Numbered from the stretch's first letter, positions 10,261-22,301 are shown. The stretch is 64,000 nt of DNA from Adineta vaga (GCA_021613535.1 CP075492.1:18910001-18974000), one strand, 5' to 3'. Translations and numbers: made by a program. The notes: generated by a model from the letters alone, not told the origin.

Positions 10261-11991
10261 ATGATCTTATTCAGGTAATAAGTTTTGATTTGATTACTAC
10301 TATGTTCGATATCTTTTCTCTTTTTTCTTGTTTACAGTTCAACATCATTGATTTTGTTGGTGTTTTGTTCATTTTCCTATTTCGTCGTGATTAACGGTAG
10401 AATCGCGATAACGATTGATTCTTCAAGTTCAGAAGAAGGACATAAACCAAGACAAAAGGGTATGTTTGAGATTGAGATTGAGATTTCGAGATAATATTAT
10501 ATTCTGTAGAGCCATGTTGTACTGATCGAATGAAAAATCAAGATGAATCTGACATTGATTGTGGAGGTCCAGATTGTCCTAAATGTCGAGATATGAAGAA
10601 ATGTACTTCTCCTAACGACTGTCTCAGTGATGTTTGTATCAACAATGCATGTATTCGTATGTATTATTTAGTCTTCAATTTCATGATGTAGAACAAACCC
10701 TTTTTTCTTTAGCATCACCTTCATGCTTGGATCGAATTCGGAATCAAGACGAGACGGATATTGATTGTGGGGGTTTCAAGTGTCCTAAATGTCAAAATAT
10801 GAAGAGCTGTAACTGTCCTAACGACTGTCTCAGTAATGTTTGTATTAACAGTACATGTATTCGTAAGTATTATACCGTCTTGTCCTTTCATACCACACGA
10901 TTTTGTGTTATTTCAGCATCGCCTTCGTGTTGGGATCAAATTCGGAACCAAAACGAGACCGATATCGATTGCGGCGGTCCCATTTGTCAGAAATGTCAGG
11001 ATATGAAGACTTGTAATGTTTCATGTGATTGTCTCAGTGGTGTTTGTATTAACAAGAAATGCATTCGTAAGTATTCAACTCTTGTTTATTTTAGATTTAT
11101 AAGAAGTTAGTGTCGTTTCAGCATCACCTTCGTGTCAAGATCAAATAAAGAACCAAGATGAGACTGATGTCGATTGTGGTGGTTCGATTTGTCCGAAATG
11201 CAACAATGGTAAAACTTGCAAAACCACCAAGGACTGTTTAAGTGATCAATGTCTAGTTCAATTCTGTCAGAGTGCGTTCTTTATTCTTTCCCGAACTAAT
11301 TTTCAAAGATCTTTGATTTTTTTTCTCAGCATGCTCATTGGTTAGTTTCGATAATGGTGATTTTGAATCTGGAACTGCTTCTGGCTGGACTATTGGTGGT
11401 GGTTTACGAAAATTAATCTCCTCATCTGAAATTTTGCCCGAATACTTTTTACCAGGTGGAATATTGTTTAATTCCAGCATCGCAATGTCACATTCAGCAA
11501 TCGTCACTAATGGATACGATCCAATTCTAGGTAATTTAATGCCAGGAATTGTCGAAGGAGGTAAATACTCGTTTCGTGTCGAAGATACGATGAAATATGG
11601 TTATGCATCGGTGATTACTCGTCAAGTCAACTATTATTATTGTTTGGATATTTATTTTTCATGGTTGGCTGTTTTACAAAATGGAAATCATTCGTCAAAT
11701 GAATCAAGCTTAGTTATAGTTGAATTAAATGATTTGACTACGAATGAAAAATTAATTTCACGTCGTTATGATGCTGGAGCAACAGGGAGTGGTGTTGATA
11801 CTACTCGTTTTAAAGAAAAAGATGATTATTTTTATACACCTGCTTGGCAATCGGAACACTTTGAAATCGATAATACCCGTTTTGGTCATAATTTCACATT
11901 AACAGTTCTTGCAGCAGATTGTGAACCAGGTGGTCATATTGGTTATCTTTATCTCGACAGTTTCAGTGGTCTTGGACCACAAAAAAAATAA
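10261..11991 (+). CDS. Secreted protein, four Cys-rich exon-repeats + C-terminal domain
   Basis: Seven exons: 10261-10274, 10338-10459, 10510-10656, 10713-10862, 10917-11066, 11122-11271, 11330-11991; total 1395 nt, 464 aa. The introns are 50-63 bp. Exons 1-2 give a signal peptide and the linker ITIDSSSSEEG. Exons 3-6 (147, 150, 150, 150 nt) each encode one repeat with the core NQDETDIDCGGxxCPKC, then DCLSxxC and a final Cys. Every repeat exon begins and ends in phase 1, so repeats can be added or lost without breaking the frame. Exon 7 encodes about 220 residues that begin FDNGDFESGTASGWT, a start typical of carbohydrate-binding-like beta-sandwich domains, with no catalytic motif I recognise. 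Likely an extracellular adhesion or binding protein. Confidence 0.85.
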
Positions 11992-12466
11992 CTTCATAAA
12001 AGACCAATTTGGCTTTACTCATAAAAATTAATATGACAGTGAACTTTTCAGTTTTTCTTTTGTCTATTTCTGTTTTTTTTTCAAATTCCTCTTCTTCTTC
12101 CAAATTTCACTTTCAATCTAACTCTATCACTTCCAAATGAATTAATAAAAAAGTTTTAATCGGATTTGAAAAACATAAAAAGAGAAGCTTTGTGTTTCTT
12201 AACTTTCTCTTGAACATTCAAAGAATTATCTATGACATCAGATCATCCCATTGATTAGAACAGAATTGGACAGTTTACTTTGCCAATTTCTTGTATGATT
12301 ATAAAAAAAGAATAGAAATGAAGCAATGATTGGTTTGTCTGGATATGGAATGATTAATGAACAGATTTGTTCAATGTTCTTATGGTATTCATCACTACTA
12401 CGTAGAACAAAAACAGCCAGTTTCTTTGCCCTGTAACAATGCACATGTGAGGAAATATTCGCATTA
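11992..12466. other. Intergenic, weak coding trace
   Basis: Mostly AT-rich. A minus-strand open stretch of about 80 codons (12238-12483) overlaps, in another frame, the end of the ORF that the MULE interrupts. It may be a further exon or frameshifted continuation of that gene, but nothing in it is recognisable. Confidence 0.35.
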
Positions 12467-12674
12467 CTTCTCAATACTCCCATTCATTATTGATTGTCCG
12501 AGATAATTTTCGTGGCCACCGGTAGAATATCGTCCATTAGACATTATCCAAAGTAGAACAGTTTCGTGATTTTTACACATAAAGTAATGATCACGTCCAC
12601 TTAGATAAATTAAAGGATGTGCTGATTTTTGAAAATGAAGTCGATCAGAAATGCATTTACGCGTACTTTTCTTG

Positions 12675-14666
12675 GTTAGTTCTCGATTCGTCGAATTTTT
12701 TTTTCATGTCATTCTTGTTTCGTCGAAAATAAAAAATTGACTGTTCTCGTTTCGTCAAAATTTTTTTTTCACGTCATTCTTGTTTCGTCGAAAAGTGTTT
12801 TCTCATTAGTTGGTAAAAGATTGATTATAGATCAATCAAATGTTTCCCGCTAGAGAAGTGGCCCTCAAATAAAGAGATGTTTTCTATCAAAAAAATAATT
12901 TATTATAGAATAAGTGTAAGTACAGAAAGAAAACTATCAACAAAAAACGCTAGTATTTTTTTATTCCTATTAATTTCATGACTTTAGCGAGATAGTCATC
13001 TAACGTTAATGTATGTTGTTTAAAACGTTCTTCTAAACTACTCAAGCGCGCATTTCGATTAACATACAGTTTTTTCCGTGGAGGTAATGCACCAGTTTGT
13101 TCATGACGCGAGAATATTGCAGAATTGTAAGCAAAATCATTTTGAATTGCACGAATAAACATGTAAAAATGTGGATGAACAACATTATTTAAATCATTGT
13201 TAAGTCTATGGTGCCATCCTTCGAGATTATTATTTGTACGTAAAATTTTGAAATCATAGTAATTCCATAATGTATAATCAAATAATCCGTCATAATCTAT
13301 CCAGGTATTTGTTACATAATTATAGAATGCATCGATGTTGTCAATGTCTTGAAACTCATCCATTATCATAACCCATAATTTACTAATTTCCTGCGGTGGC
13401 ATGAATGCGAGTGCACATGTTTTTTTTTATAAAGATTTCTCCCATTAATTTCATTCATATCAGCTGATTTCGTGTTAATAAATGCAGATTGAAATCCTAA
13501 CTCTTGTAATTTAGTACACAGACATTTATTAAAATGAAAGTTACATCCCTTAATAATAGCATTAGGAAAAATTAATTGAAGAGAATTAATTTCAGCTTGT
13601 TCGAAATCAATAGTAACAAATTTTGGATTAAGACAAATACCATTAACATGGCATAAATTTAATAAAGAATTAAAGAGTGATATATAAGTTGTACCTTGTT
13701 TATCAGATAATAAAGTGTACAATTTTGGTGTTGATAAATCATTAACCACTGAATGAACTGAATATAATAGATAAAATGGATTCGGACATGACTTAAATGT
13801 TCCATCGAAAAATAAATGATCATAATCGCATTTTGATAACTGTTTAAGAGATTATAATGTACCAAATATTGGATGTTTTAATGTATGTAAAAGAAATAAT
13901 TCACCATTTAAAGTTTTACTCCAAATGCCTTCTATTTTAACATCATCAATATTACGTGAAGCAGGTGGATAACTTGAGTTTCTTTTAGTATATAATGAAG
14001 TTTTCATCTCATGAAACATTGGTGTAAATGGCGTAAGATGTGGTGACGTTGTTTGTAATGCTACTAATTGTTCTCGATAAATCCTTTTAACTGGTTATGG
14101 TGAATCTTCGATACGTCGTTTTAAATTCATTCTAAATTCTTCCAGTTTGCATTGATTTTCATCACCTTAAAATAAAATTGCAATATTAGAAAAAAATAAA
14201 TAAAAATTCGTTACCTGTATGGTTGAGTTGCTTCGTCATTTTTGGTGGATTTGAATCTTGTTGAACAACACGACCAGGACAAGAACGATTTGAGCATTTC
14301 CAATAAATCGTGGTATTTTTTATTTTGTCTTGTGTGTAACGGTAATTATTAAATAGTAATGTAGACTTTTTTCGTTTACTCTCAACAATGGATAACATTA
14401 TTCTTTATTCTAATTAAACTTAGTATGAATAATGAGATGAAACTTTTCCTAGTATATATCCTCTTCTTTTTCATGAGCTTAATCAATTTTTGTCGAAACA
14501 GAACATTTAAGACAATCAGAACAATCAGGATTAATTGTTTCGTTTTAGCTAATCTAATTATAAATTTCATTTTCGACCAAACAAAAATGATGATAAAAAG
14601 AGATATCTTAAAAATTTCGACGAAACAAGAAAATCAATTAGGCATTCGACGAAACGAGAATCCACC
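12675..14666. mobile_element. Mutator-like element (MULE) with 9-bp target duplication
   Basis: CTTTTCTTG occurs directly at 12666-12674 and 14667-14675, the 8-11 bp duplication expected of MULEs. Just inside are imperfect inverted ends (GTTAGTTCTCGATTCGTCG and the complement of GAAACGAGAATCCACC), followed on both sides by several TTCTTGTTTCGTCGAAA words arranged as sub-terminal repeats. The interior carries a minus-strand transposase pseudogene. The element is about 2 kb. Confidence 0.85.
12950..14398 (-). pseudogene. MULE transposase with FLYWCH zinc finger, degenerate
   Basis: The first exon (from about 14398) encodes an FLYWCH-type finger: LLFNNYRYTQ, then IYWKCSNRSCPGRVV and a final His. 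A short intron (about 14165-14213) leads to the MULE transposase core. The core shows FDGTFKSCPNPFYLLYSVHS, VTIDFEQAEINSLQLIFP, GCNFHFNKCLCTKLQELGF and NNNLEGWHHRLNN, which supply the expected D, D and E positions. The copy is inactive. In-frame TAA codons occur near 14096 and 13852, and a frameshift sits in the eight-base A run at about 13420, after which the C-terminal part resumes as MPPQEISKLW. The reading ends at 12950. Confidence 0.85.
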
Positions 14667-15236
14667 CTTTTCTTGAACTGTATTTTATCTGACCAATTAA
14701 GACAATCAAATTCTTCATCGAGAAAAAATTCATTTCTAACAAATCACAGTTTTCTGCATCTACACCAGACATACATTGTTGAGGGTGTGGATGTGAGACG
14801 AATTACCACAAATACAAAGTATTTTCACTATTTTTCTAGATAGATTATCAAGTGGCAAGTATCAGTATAGAAAAGTTGTTTTGTCTTAAGTGGAATCGTT
14901 TTGCGAAGCATAGATTGTGGAAGTTGCGCTCGATGTGGAGTGAACGTGAATGTTGTGAGTTCCAGTATTACAGTGTGATGAACTTTTTTTGGTCTGAGAA
15001 AGATGGAAAACAATGTCCTGGTCATCGAGAAGAAAAAAGTGAGAAATGGAGAAAGGTTTAAAAAAGAAAGTATTTCGATAGAAAAGATTGGAAAATAGGG
15101 TTTGCGATACGAAAAACGGATTTGGAATAGGAAGGATGTGTATTTCATAGTAAAGGCTATGAGTTAGTGACACAGGCGATGTGTTCATTTTATGTTTGAA
15201 TATGGTACTTTTCTGTTGGAGAAGCAATTTCATTTT

Positions 15237-15314
15237 GGTGTGGGTGTGGGTGTGAGGGTGTGCGTGTAGATCAAAGGAAGACACGCACACCCCACCCACA
15301 CCCACACCCACACC
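15237..15314. repeat. Telomere-like G/C-rich hairpin (strongest copy)
   Basis: The left arm GGTGTGGGTGTGGGTGTGAG pairs with a right arm of CACCCACACCCACACC separated by a short AT loop. It is a near-perfect inverted repeat of about 35 bp per arm built from the TGTGGG motif. It lies at the 3' end of the frameshifted ORF at 15315-15821. Confidence 0.85.
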
Positions 15315-15821
15315 GTCGAGGATCAGAACCAGATGCAGATGGTGTATGAGTAATATTTACATCATATAGCCATTCAAACAGTTCATCACATCCTTCGTTT
15401 ATTTTCTCATTTATAAAGGATTTGTCAAGGTCATTACGGCACTGTGTGCACATGTTTCGACCAAATGAAAGACGAACTGCATTTTTTTCCAAGCTGCAAA
15501 AGCATATAATTTTGATATTATTCGAAGACCACTTTTGCTGGAGTTTGAAGAACCAAATGGTTTGCATAAACAGCAATTCTTGAACTTTGAAGGTTGGATG
15601 GATTTCAAATGCTTGCTGCACACGTGAAATTCTTCTACATCACATGGTACGATATCAAACTTTCCATATAATAATGAAAGACTTTCGACTTTTGATTTAC
15701 ATCCATATAAATCTAAGACATCGTCGGCATTTAATGGTACTCCGCATAAATAGTGACATGGTGTAGATGTTTCAGTGCATCCACCCAGATCAGCAAAAAG
15801 ACAATTAGAATCAACTTCCAT
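15315..15821 (-). pseudogene. Frameshifted ORF of unknown family, Cys-rich
   Basis: An open frame starts at 15821 (MEVDSNCLFADLGG) and contains paired cysteines in CSKHL and NCCLC. After FAAWKK, at a seven-base A run near 15486, the sensible reading moves to another frame (NAVRLSFGRNMCTQCRNDLD ... CDELFEWLYDV). One missing A would explain this. The downstream end runs straight into the telomere-like hairpin. The CxxC/Cys-His pattern recalls N-terminal zinc-binding regions of transposon-encoded proteins, but I cannot name a family. An unannotated short intron in place of the frameshift is also possible. Confidence 0.5.
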
Positions 15822-17215
15822 AAAAAAAGAAATCTAAAAAATGCATCAAACTAATCTGAACATATATTTAGAATTACAATATCCGAATTCTACAAAAGAT
15901 TTGCTGTTCATATGAAGTATGAATAATGTTGTTTTTATCGATAATCTATACGAGAAATGAGATTGACGAGATAATTTGGTAGATATCATCAAAAAAGATC
16001 TTATGATCAAATTTTATGTATAGAGAACTAGTACATTCATAATTATATTATCAAATATGAAAAATACACACATATACATATAAATATACATATATATATA
16101 TAAGTAGAAAAAAAGAGGAAGAGAAGTCATAACACGATAAAGATATCAATTAGATATTGCGTACTCAAGAATAACAGTAATTCAACGTATATTTCGTTCT
16201 TCATTATTTTGAAAGAGTTATAATGTATTAAAATTTCCATCAAATTTATCTTTACAAACTAAGATAAATTTATTTTTTTATACTATTTTCTGTCTCAATG
16301 TAACGCTATTCTATAAGAACAAATATCATATCAATATTCATCATAAATCGAAACATCAGTACACATTGAAATGCATTGAATTGTAAAAAGATAAACTTTA
16401 AATAACATTCGTTGAATAATATCCAACTATCTTACCAAATTTTATTACTTTACATAACTTTCTCTGTTTTACAAAACCATCGATGAACACATACTTTATG
16501 TAATAACTCTCTATTTGAATTAATTCATGTAAACTTGTTCTGGTGCACATGTGTATTAGATCCAACAAATAATTATTATACATTATTCTCTCTCTATAAA
16601 AATTTTACACAAGATGCCACAATGTATATCTCAGTTAAAGATATTCTTTACGACTGTTAAGCTATTTTCAAGTGATTGTATGGCGTATAATTATTTAATT
16701 GCACTAGAGAATGTTTTCTTTTCGGAAGCTTCTATCATTTAGGAATTTTCTTTTTATGCCAGTTTCGTTTTTAATCTATCTCTAGGATGAAAAAATTTCA
16801 GGATCTTATTTTTTCTCTCATTTTGCGTCGTATTCTATTATACACTAATTGCTGTAACAATTAACTTTCGTATCGATCTTTCTTCAGTCGGTCATTTTTC
16901 GTAGAGCCAGAATTCCTTCATATATGTGATCATATGAATAGGGAAAAAACTTCAATATACGTATTTCGGAGTAGTCCACACTAACAGCGATGATTTAAAA
17001 TCTTTATCATGAATGTGTATTTGCAAAATATTGAGTCACGTACTGAAATTGTTGCAGTATCATACTGATGTATATAACTTACAGTAAAGAGATAGCATTT
17101 ATTACCTTATCTGCTGTTATTTCTACTGTAGTCTTACACAAATATAAAATGAGAACAGAACGATTCATCAGCTTATATGTAATTTTGAGTTTCCTTTCTT
17201 TTATATCATTACTAT
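15822..17215. other. AT-rich intergenic, no gene
   Basis: About 1.4 kb with no coding stretch of note. A TA/TATATA-rich microsatellite-like tract lies at about 16065-16105. The 3' part presumably contains the promoter of the kelch gene, but no element can be singled out. Confidence 0.5.
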
Positions 17216-20200
17216 ATGCATACTAACAAAGCATATGTCAACTATGATATTCGAAATATTCGATCACATCCATATTGGCACCATCGTCGTTTCAAGATTA
17301 CTTGCATTTCCTTGATAATTTTAGGAGTACTCATTACTGCTTTCAGTCTTTTGTTGAAATTTGTCATTCTTACTCCAAAGGAAACAACTACTATCACTAC
17401 AACGATAGGGACAACCACTACTACTACTACTACAACGATAGGGACAACCACTACTACTACTACTACAACGATAGGGACAACCACTACTACTACTACAACG
17501 ATAGGGACAACCACTACTACTACTACTACAACGATAGGGACAACCACTACTACTACTACTACAACGATAGGGACAACCACTACTACTACTACAACGATAG
17601 GGACAACCACTACTACTACTACTACAACGATAGGGACAACCACTACTACTACTACTACAACGATAGGGACAACCACTACTACTACTACTACAACGATAGG
17701 GACAACCACTACTACTACTACAACGATAGGGACAACCACTACTACTACTACTACAACGATAGGGACAACCACTACTACTACTACAACGATAGGGACAACC
17801 ACTACTACTACTACTACAACGATAGGGACAACCACTACTACTACTACTACAACGATAGGGACAACCACTACTACTACTACTACAACGATAGGGACAACCA
17901 CTACTACTACTACTACAACGATAGGGACAACCACTACTACTACTACTACAACGATAGGGACAACCACTACTACTACTACAACGATAGGGACAACCACTAC
18001 TACTGAGAAGCCAGGTAAGTGGTATAATCGTATTCCTTTCTTCATTATACAGTGCTGGCCAAAATTATAAGAACAAAGCTTTTTCTAATGTATTAACGAA
18101 TTTTTATCTCCCTTTTCTCTGCTTTTACATTGATCTATCGAATAGTATAGATGTATTCAAGTATGGTCTATCCTAATATCACCTCATCATCCCTATAAAA
18201 CTATTTATTTCGGTAAAAAAGTTACAGAATAGAAAAAATTTTTTTTTTGACCTGGCCAAAATGATAAGAACACATAAATGTTTCTATAGTCTATTTCAAA
18301 ATACGAAGTCAATATTTTGATGAAGTATTTCCCTTAACACGAATAGATTGTTTCATTCGTCGGGGCATTGATCGAACTAAATCTTCACATGTTAAAGGTG
18401 GTATTTCTTTCCATAATTTTATGATGGCTTGCTGAAGATCATTAACATTGGTTACACGATAACTGATCAGCTTTTTGTCAATAATATCCCAAAGATTTTC
18501 AATTACATTGAAGTCTGGTGATACAGCGGGCCAATCCAAAAGATTAATTTTGTTCTTTTGAAACCATTTCATACTAAATTCGGATTTATGACACGGTGCA
18601 TTGTCTTGAACATAATACCATGCGTCACTTCCATCGAAATTTTTTTTAATATATGGTGGTAATTCATTTTTAATAGTATCGATATAGTTGTTGCCATTCA
18701 TTCTACCATCATAAAATACTAAAGGACCAACTCCTTTGGCTGTCATGGCACCCCAAACACTAATTGAACCACCACCACCTTGAACACGTGGTCGAAAACA
18801 AAATGGTTTATCAACTTCTGTCGGAAGAAGACATACATATGATCGATTTTTTCTGTTGAAAACTTCCAAATGAGATTCGTCAGAGAAAATAACACTTTTC
18901 CAATCACTAAAATTCCAATCAGAATATTTTTCAGAAAAACGTAATCGAGAAGAACAGTGACTTGGTTTCCGATAAGGTTTTCGTTTTGTAGTGTAGCTTC
19001 TGTATCCAGCATTTAATAAGCGCCGACGCACCGTGCATGGACTAATCGACTTTCCATTCGATAAAAACCAATCAGATGCTAATTGTCGACTACTTTTTTC
19101 ACGATCTTTCTTCATAATATTCAATAAATAACGATCTTCTTTGGGCGTTGTCGACTTTTTTCGTCCTTGACCTGGGCGATTTTTTAATGATAATTTTAAT
19201 TTTTCTTTTTCTGCAATATTACTAATACAACCATTTGAAACACCGAGTTCATTTCGAATATTTTGATAAGAAAAACCGGCTTGTAAAGTGTAAGAACTTG
19301 TATTTTTTGATAGATTGTGACCTTCCTTCGACCCATAATAAAGGATGTTAAATGAATTATGTTCAACGTTTGAAAAATGCACGCAAACAAAGAAATTAAT
19401 TACCAAGAGGAAAGAAAACATGTATACACATGGCTTTTTACTTTTGTTTCCTTTGCTGTCGTTGGCAATGTAAAATAGACTATAGAAACATTTATGTGTT
19501 CTTATCATTTTGGCCAGGTCAAAAAAACATTTTTTCTATTCTGTAATTTTTTTACCGAAATAAATAGTTTTTATAGGGATGATGAGGTGATATTAGGATA
19601 GACCATACTTGAATACATCTATACTATTCGATAGATCAATGTAAAAGCAGAGAAAAGGGAGATAAAAATTCGTTAATACATTAGAAAAAGCTTTGTTCTT
19701 ATAATTTTGGCCAGTACTGTATATTATATATTACATACTGTCTATAGGATGGTCAGCTACTGGTAATATGAAGGTTGCGCGAATTGAGCACACTGCAAAT
19801 TTACTAAAAAATGGAAACGTATTAGTCACTGGAGGAATTGGTAATAGATCCGACCTAGACGTTGCTGAGCTGTATGATCCATTGACAGGACTTTGGACAG
19901 CTACTGGTACTATGAAGAACAAACGTTATGGACATATAGCAATGACCCTAAGGAATGGAAAAGTATTGGTGGCTGGTGGGTATAGTGGCCGTGGATATTT
20001 AAATACTGCAGAATTATATGATCCATCAACAGGAATATGGGCAATGACCGGTAACATGAAAGATGCTCGACATTTTGCTGCAGGATCAATATTATCAAAT
20101 GGAAACGTATTAATTAGTGGAGGAATCGATGACACTAGGTTCTTAACTAGTGCAGAAATATATGATCCATCAACTGAAATTTGGAGTACTACTGGTAGTA

Positions 20201-20751
20201 TGGCATCTGCACGAAATCGACATACATTATCTCTATTATCAAATGGACAAATATTACTTACAGGCGGATATGCAAATCCTACATTTTTTGATAGTGCTGA
20301 ATTGTATGATATAACGACAGGAATGTGGACTACTACTGGTAATATGAATGAGGCCCGAGATCGACATACAGCAACCGTCCTATCCGATGGCAAAGTGCTA
20401 GTTACTGGTGGATCTTATAATACTAAGATACTTAATACTACTGAATTATACGATCCATCAAATGGTCGCTGGGAATTTGCTGGTAGAATGAATCATACAA
20501 GAACTAATCATCAAGGAGTATTACTCAATAGTGGAAAAGTACTAGTTACTGGTGGATCCGATGAAAGAAAAGTTCTCGATAGTGTTGAATCATACGATCC
20601 TTCAACGAAAACGTGGACAACAGTTGATAGTATGATTTCAAATCGCGAATTTCATGCAGCATGTTTATTATTAAATGGAAAAGTATTAATCAGTGGTGGA
20701 TCTATCAATGATTTTTTATATTTAGGTAGTTCTGAATTATATAAACCATGA
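17216..20751 (+). CDS. Type II membrane kelch protein with threonine-repeat stalk
   Basis: Two exons (17216-18014 and 19748-20751) join in phase to give 600 aa. Residues 1-27 are cytoplasmic-like (PYWHHRRFK) and residues about 29-52 form one membrane helix (ISLIILGVLITAFSLLLKF). About 200 residues of TTTTTTTTTIG repeats follow, a likely O-glycosylated stalk, then seven kelch-type blades of about 48 residues. Each blade has the pattern LxNGxVLVTGG, AELYDPxTGxW, TGNMxxAR. The blades resemble bacterial and bdelloid kelch/galactose-oxidase-like propellers, with no catalytic residues that I can identify. The 1733-bp intron consists of a 61-bp host intron plus a Tc1 element and its TA duplication. 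The protein is probably displayed outside the cell; ligand unknown. Confidence 0.85.
17405..18005. repeat. Coding minisatellite, 33/30-bp units
   Basis: About 18 units of GGGACAACC, then four or five ACT codons, then ACAACGATA. Length variants differ by one ACT triplet, so the frame is always kept. The array encodes (T)8-9-I-G. It is free of stops in at least three frames over both strands, which produces large shadow ORFs of no significance. Confidence 0.95.
18050..19719. mobile_element. Tc1 transposon inside the kelch-gene intron
   Basis: TA duplications lie at 18048-18049 and 19720-19721. The inverted repeats are about 247 bp (18050-18296 and 19473-19719). Each contains an outer TGGCCAAAATTATAAGAAC and an inner TGGCCAAAATGATAAGAAC. 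This is an IR/DR arrangement like that of Sleeping Beauty-type elements, with paired transposase-binding sites. The element sits in the intron of the kelch gene in antisense orientation to it. Confidence 0.93.
18309..19336 (-). pseudogene. Tc1 transposase (DD34E), one frameshift
   Basis: The likely start is MGRRKVTIYQKIQVLTL at 19336. A net one-base loss near 19285 shifts the frame, and the remainder is open to the stop at 18309. The paired helix-turn-helix region (YQNIRNELGVSNGCISNI, RPGQGRKK, then CTVRRRLLNAGYRS) precedes a complete catalytic triad: D in FSDESHLEVF, D in VQDNAPCHK, and E in SPDFNVIENLWDII. The last two are spaced by 34 residues, the classical Tc1 spacing. Apart from the N-terminal frameshift the gene looks recent. 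Confidence 0.88.
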
Positions 20752-21244
20752 CTTTACAGCAAATGTAATAAACTAACTTCTCTGCCTTATTTGTGAATAG
20801 TATAGTTTTGCAAGTATGGACTAAACATAAATCGAAATATATCTTTCTACGACAAAAATGATGTCATTTTTATATTAGCACACTATCATAATGATACATC
20901 AAATTCACAATAAACAGATAATACAGTTTTTCTACAGCTATTTTCGAAAGACTATTAGACAAGCAAAAGCCAAAGTGAGAAGACAATTCATTTACTTATA
21001 AGTTTGTATATTTGACTTGCTCTTAGATCGTCATAGCATAATTGATTTGCATGATCAAAATGAAACATCAAGATATGTTTTTTAAGTTTTAAAATTTTAT
21101 GTGACGTCAAACTAGTTGAGTAGCTCACCGCCTCTCATGGTATAGATGTTTATTGAGCTTAGTCACATATTCAGAATGTATCTACTCCACAATAAGACAC
21201 AAGCTTATGCTTAAATAAGGAAAGAGTATAATAGATGGACTGTA

Positions 21245-21300
21245 GTCAGAGTCTTATGAAAAAAATAGTTTGTATGTAAGTTTGTGTTAGGGTTAAAGGT
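21245..21300. repeat. Dispersed repeat copy B
   Basis: TTATGAAAAAAATAGTTTG followed by GTTTGTGTTAGGGTTAAAGG matches 9174-9240 in the same orientation. Confidence 0.55.
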
Positions 21301-22278
21301 TAAAGAAACATTTTCCTCAAAATAACTGGAAACGTGGAAAATCGATGAGAGGGCGAGGATCGCCGATGGATGTGGTGGGGATGAGCGGAGAAGTGGCGCG
21401 TTAGAGCAGTGTCTCCAAGCAAACAAAGGTTGTTCGTAGGGAAAAATGGTAATGCTAAGTGTCAATGAGATTTCACCATCCATAGATCGACCAACTGAAT
21501 ATGGTCCAGTCTAAAACCAATGAAATGAAAAAACTACTGAATGAGATTGTTTAGTGGATAAATGCGTGTTTATAATGTTGTTGGAGTAAGAAGGAGTCGC
21601 AATGGGTTTTTGTGTGAGACGCCTCGTAGGAGTGACGACGAACGAGTACGTGCTCTGAGTGGCGTTTACGTTGAAGTTAGTTTAGAACTACAGTTGATTT
21701 CGCGTAAAGTTGAGAATTCATTTTTTTTTACTTCGAGTTGCTGTAAAATTTGTATATACTTGTGGCAGGTGGTCTGCAGTCTTTGAAGTAGAGAGAATAA
21801 TGATTTAATCAAGTTCTTTTCACAACTGATGATAATTGGTGATTTATACTCTCGAATGTGAGAAAGATCTGATAAGGAAAAGAAATCTGTCTTATTGTGT
21901 CTCTATCTAAGTACACAAAAGAAAACAAATGTAAAGGATGAAAATATTGTGTAAAATATCTATATTATATAACGCGATGAATCACACGTTGGAGACGATG
22001 GATCGCTGGAACTGATCTTCAAATATAAGATTGTAGAGAAGAAAAAAAATGATGATCATAGAATTGAGGAATCTGATTATGACTGGAAAAATTATGTGGC
22101 TAGCATAATTGGACAGGCGCTTGCAGTTTGGGAGAGCTACGAAGCGGCTACTCGCGAGTGACGCTGACGGACGAATAGCGGCTCTCTGTGACATCGTTTG
22201 TTATACAAATGAAAGACGTCAAGCAGATTTTAGTTTGAAATTCATAAGCAACTTTATTTTATTTCACAGTACTTACGG

Positions 22279-22301
22279 CTCTCTCTCTCTCTCTCTCTCT
22301 C
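22279..22301. repeat. (CT)n microsatellite
   Basis: An uninterrupted run of CT dinucleotides, about 11 units. Confidence 0.9.

Larger units (their letters stand above)
12467..14743 (-). pseudogene. Unknown ORF interrupted by a MULE insertion
   Basis: Reading the minus strand, open sequence at 14743-14667 and at 12665-12467 forms one continuous 92-codon frame if the MULE and one copy of its 9-bp target duplication are disregarded. Sequence on the left side includes HPLIYLSGRDHYFMCKNH, LLWIMSNGRYSTGG and HENYLGQS. The open frame is preceded by TTTGTTAG, a plausible splice acceptor, and ends with TAA at 12464-12466. I do not recognise the family. The shared frame across the junction argues that the insertion hit a coding exon; chance openness of this length is not excluded. 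Confidence 0.5.

Noticed and set aside
14886-15311. Minus-strand ORF through the hairpin with a His/Thr low-complexity segment
   Set aside because: The reading depends on the C-rich hairpin arm and has no domain or splice support.
17405-18005. CRISPR-like array (regular repeats)
   Set aside because: The units are tandem with no unique spacers, and the array is in a spliced coding exon.
17242-18045. Long open frames on the minus strand (Val/Pro-rich) and in a second plus frame (Tyr/Asn/Asp-rich) across the minisatellite
   Set aside because: They exist because the 33/30-bp unit lacks stop codons in several frames. Only the Thr-rich frame connects to a membrane helix, a splice donor and the kelch exon.
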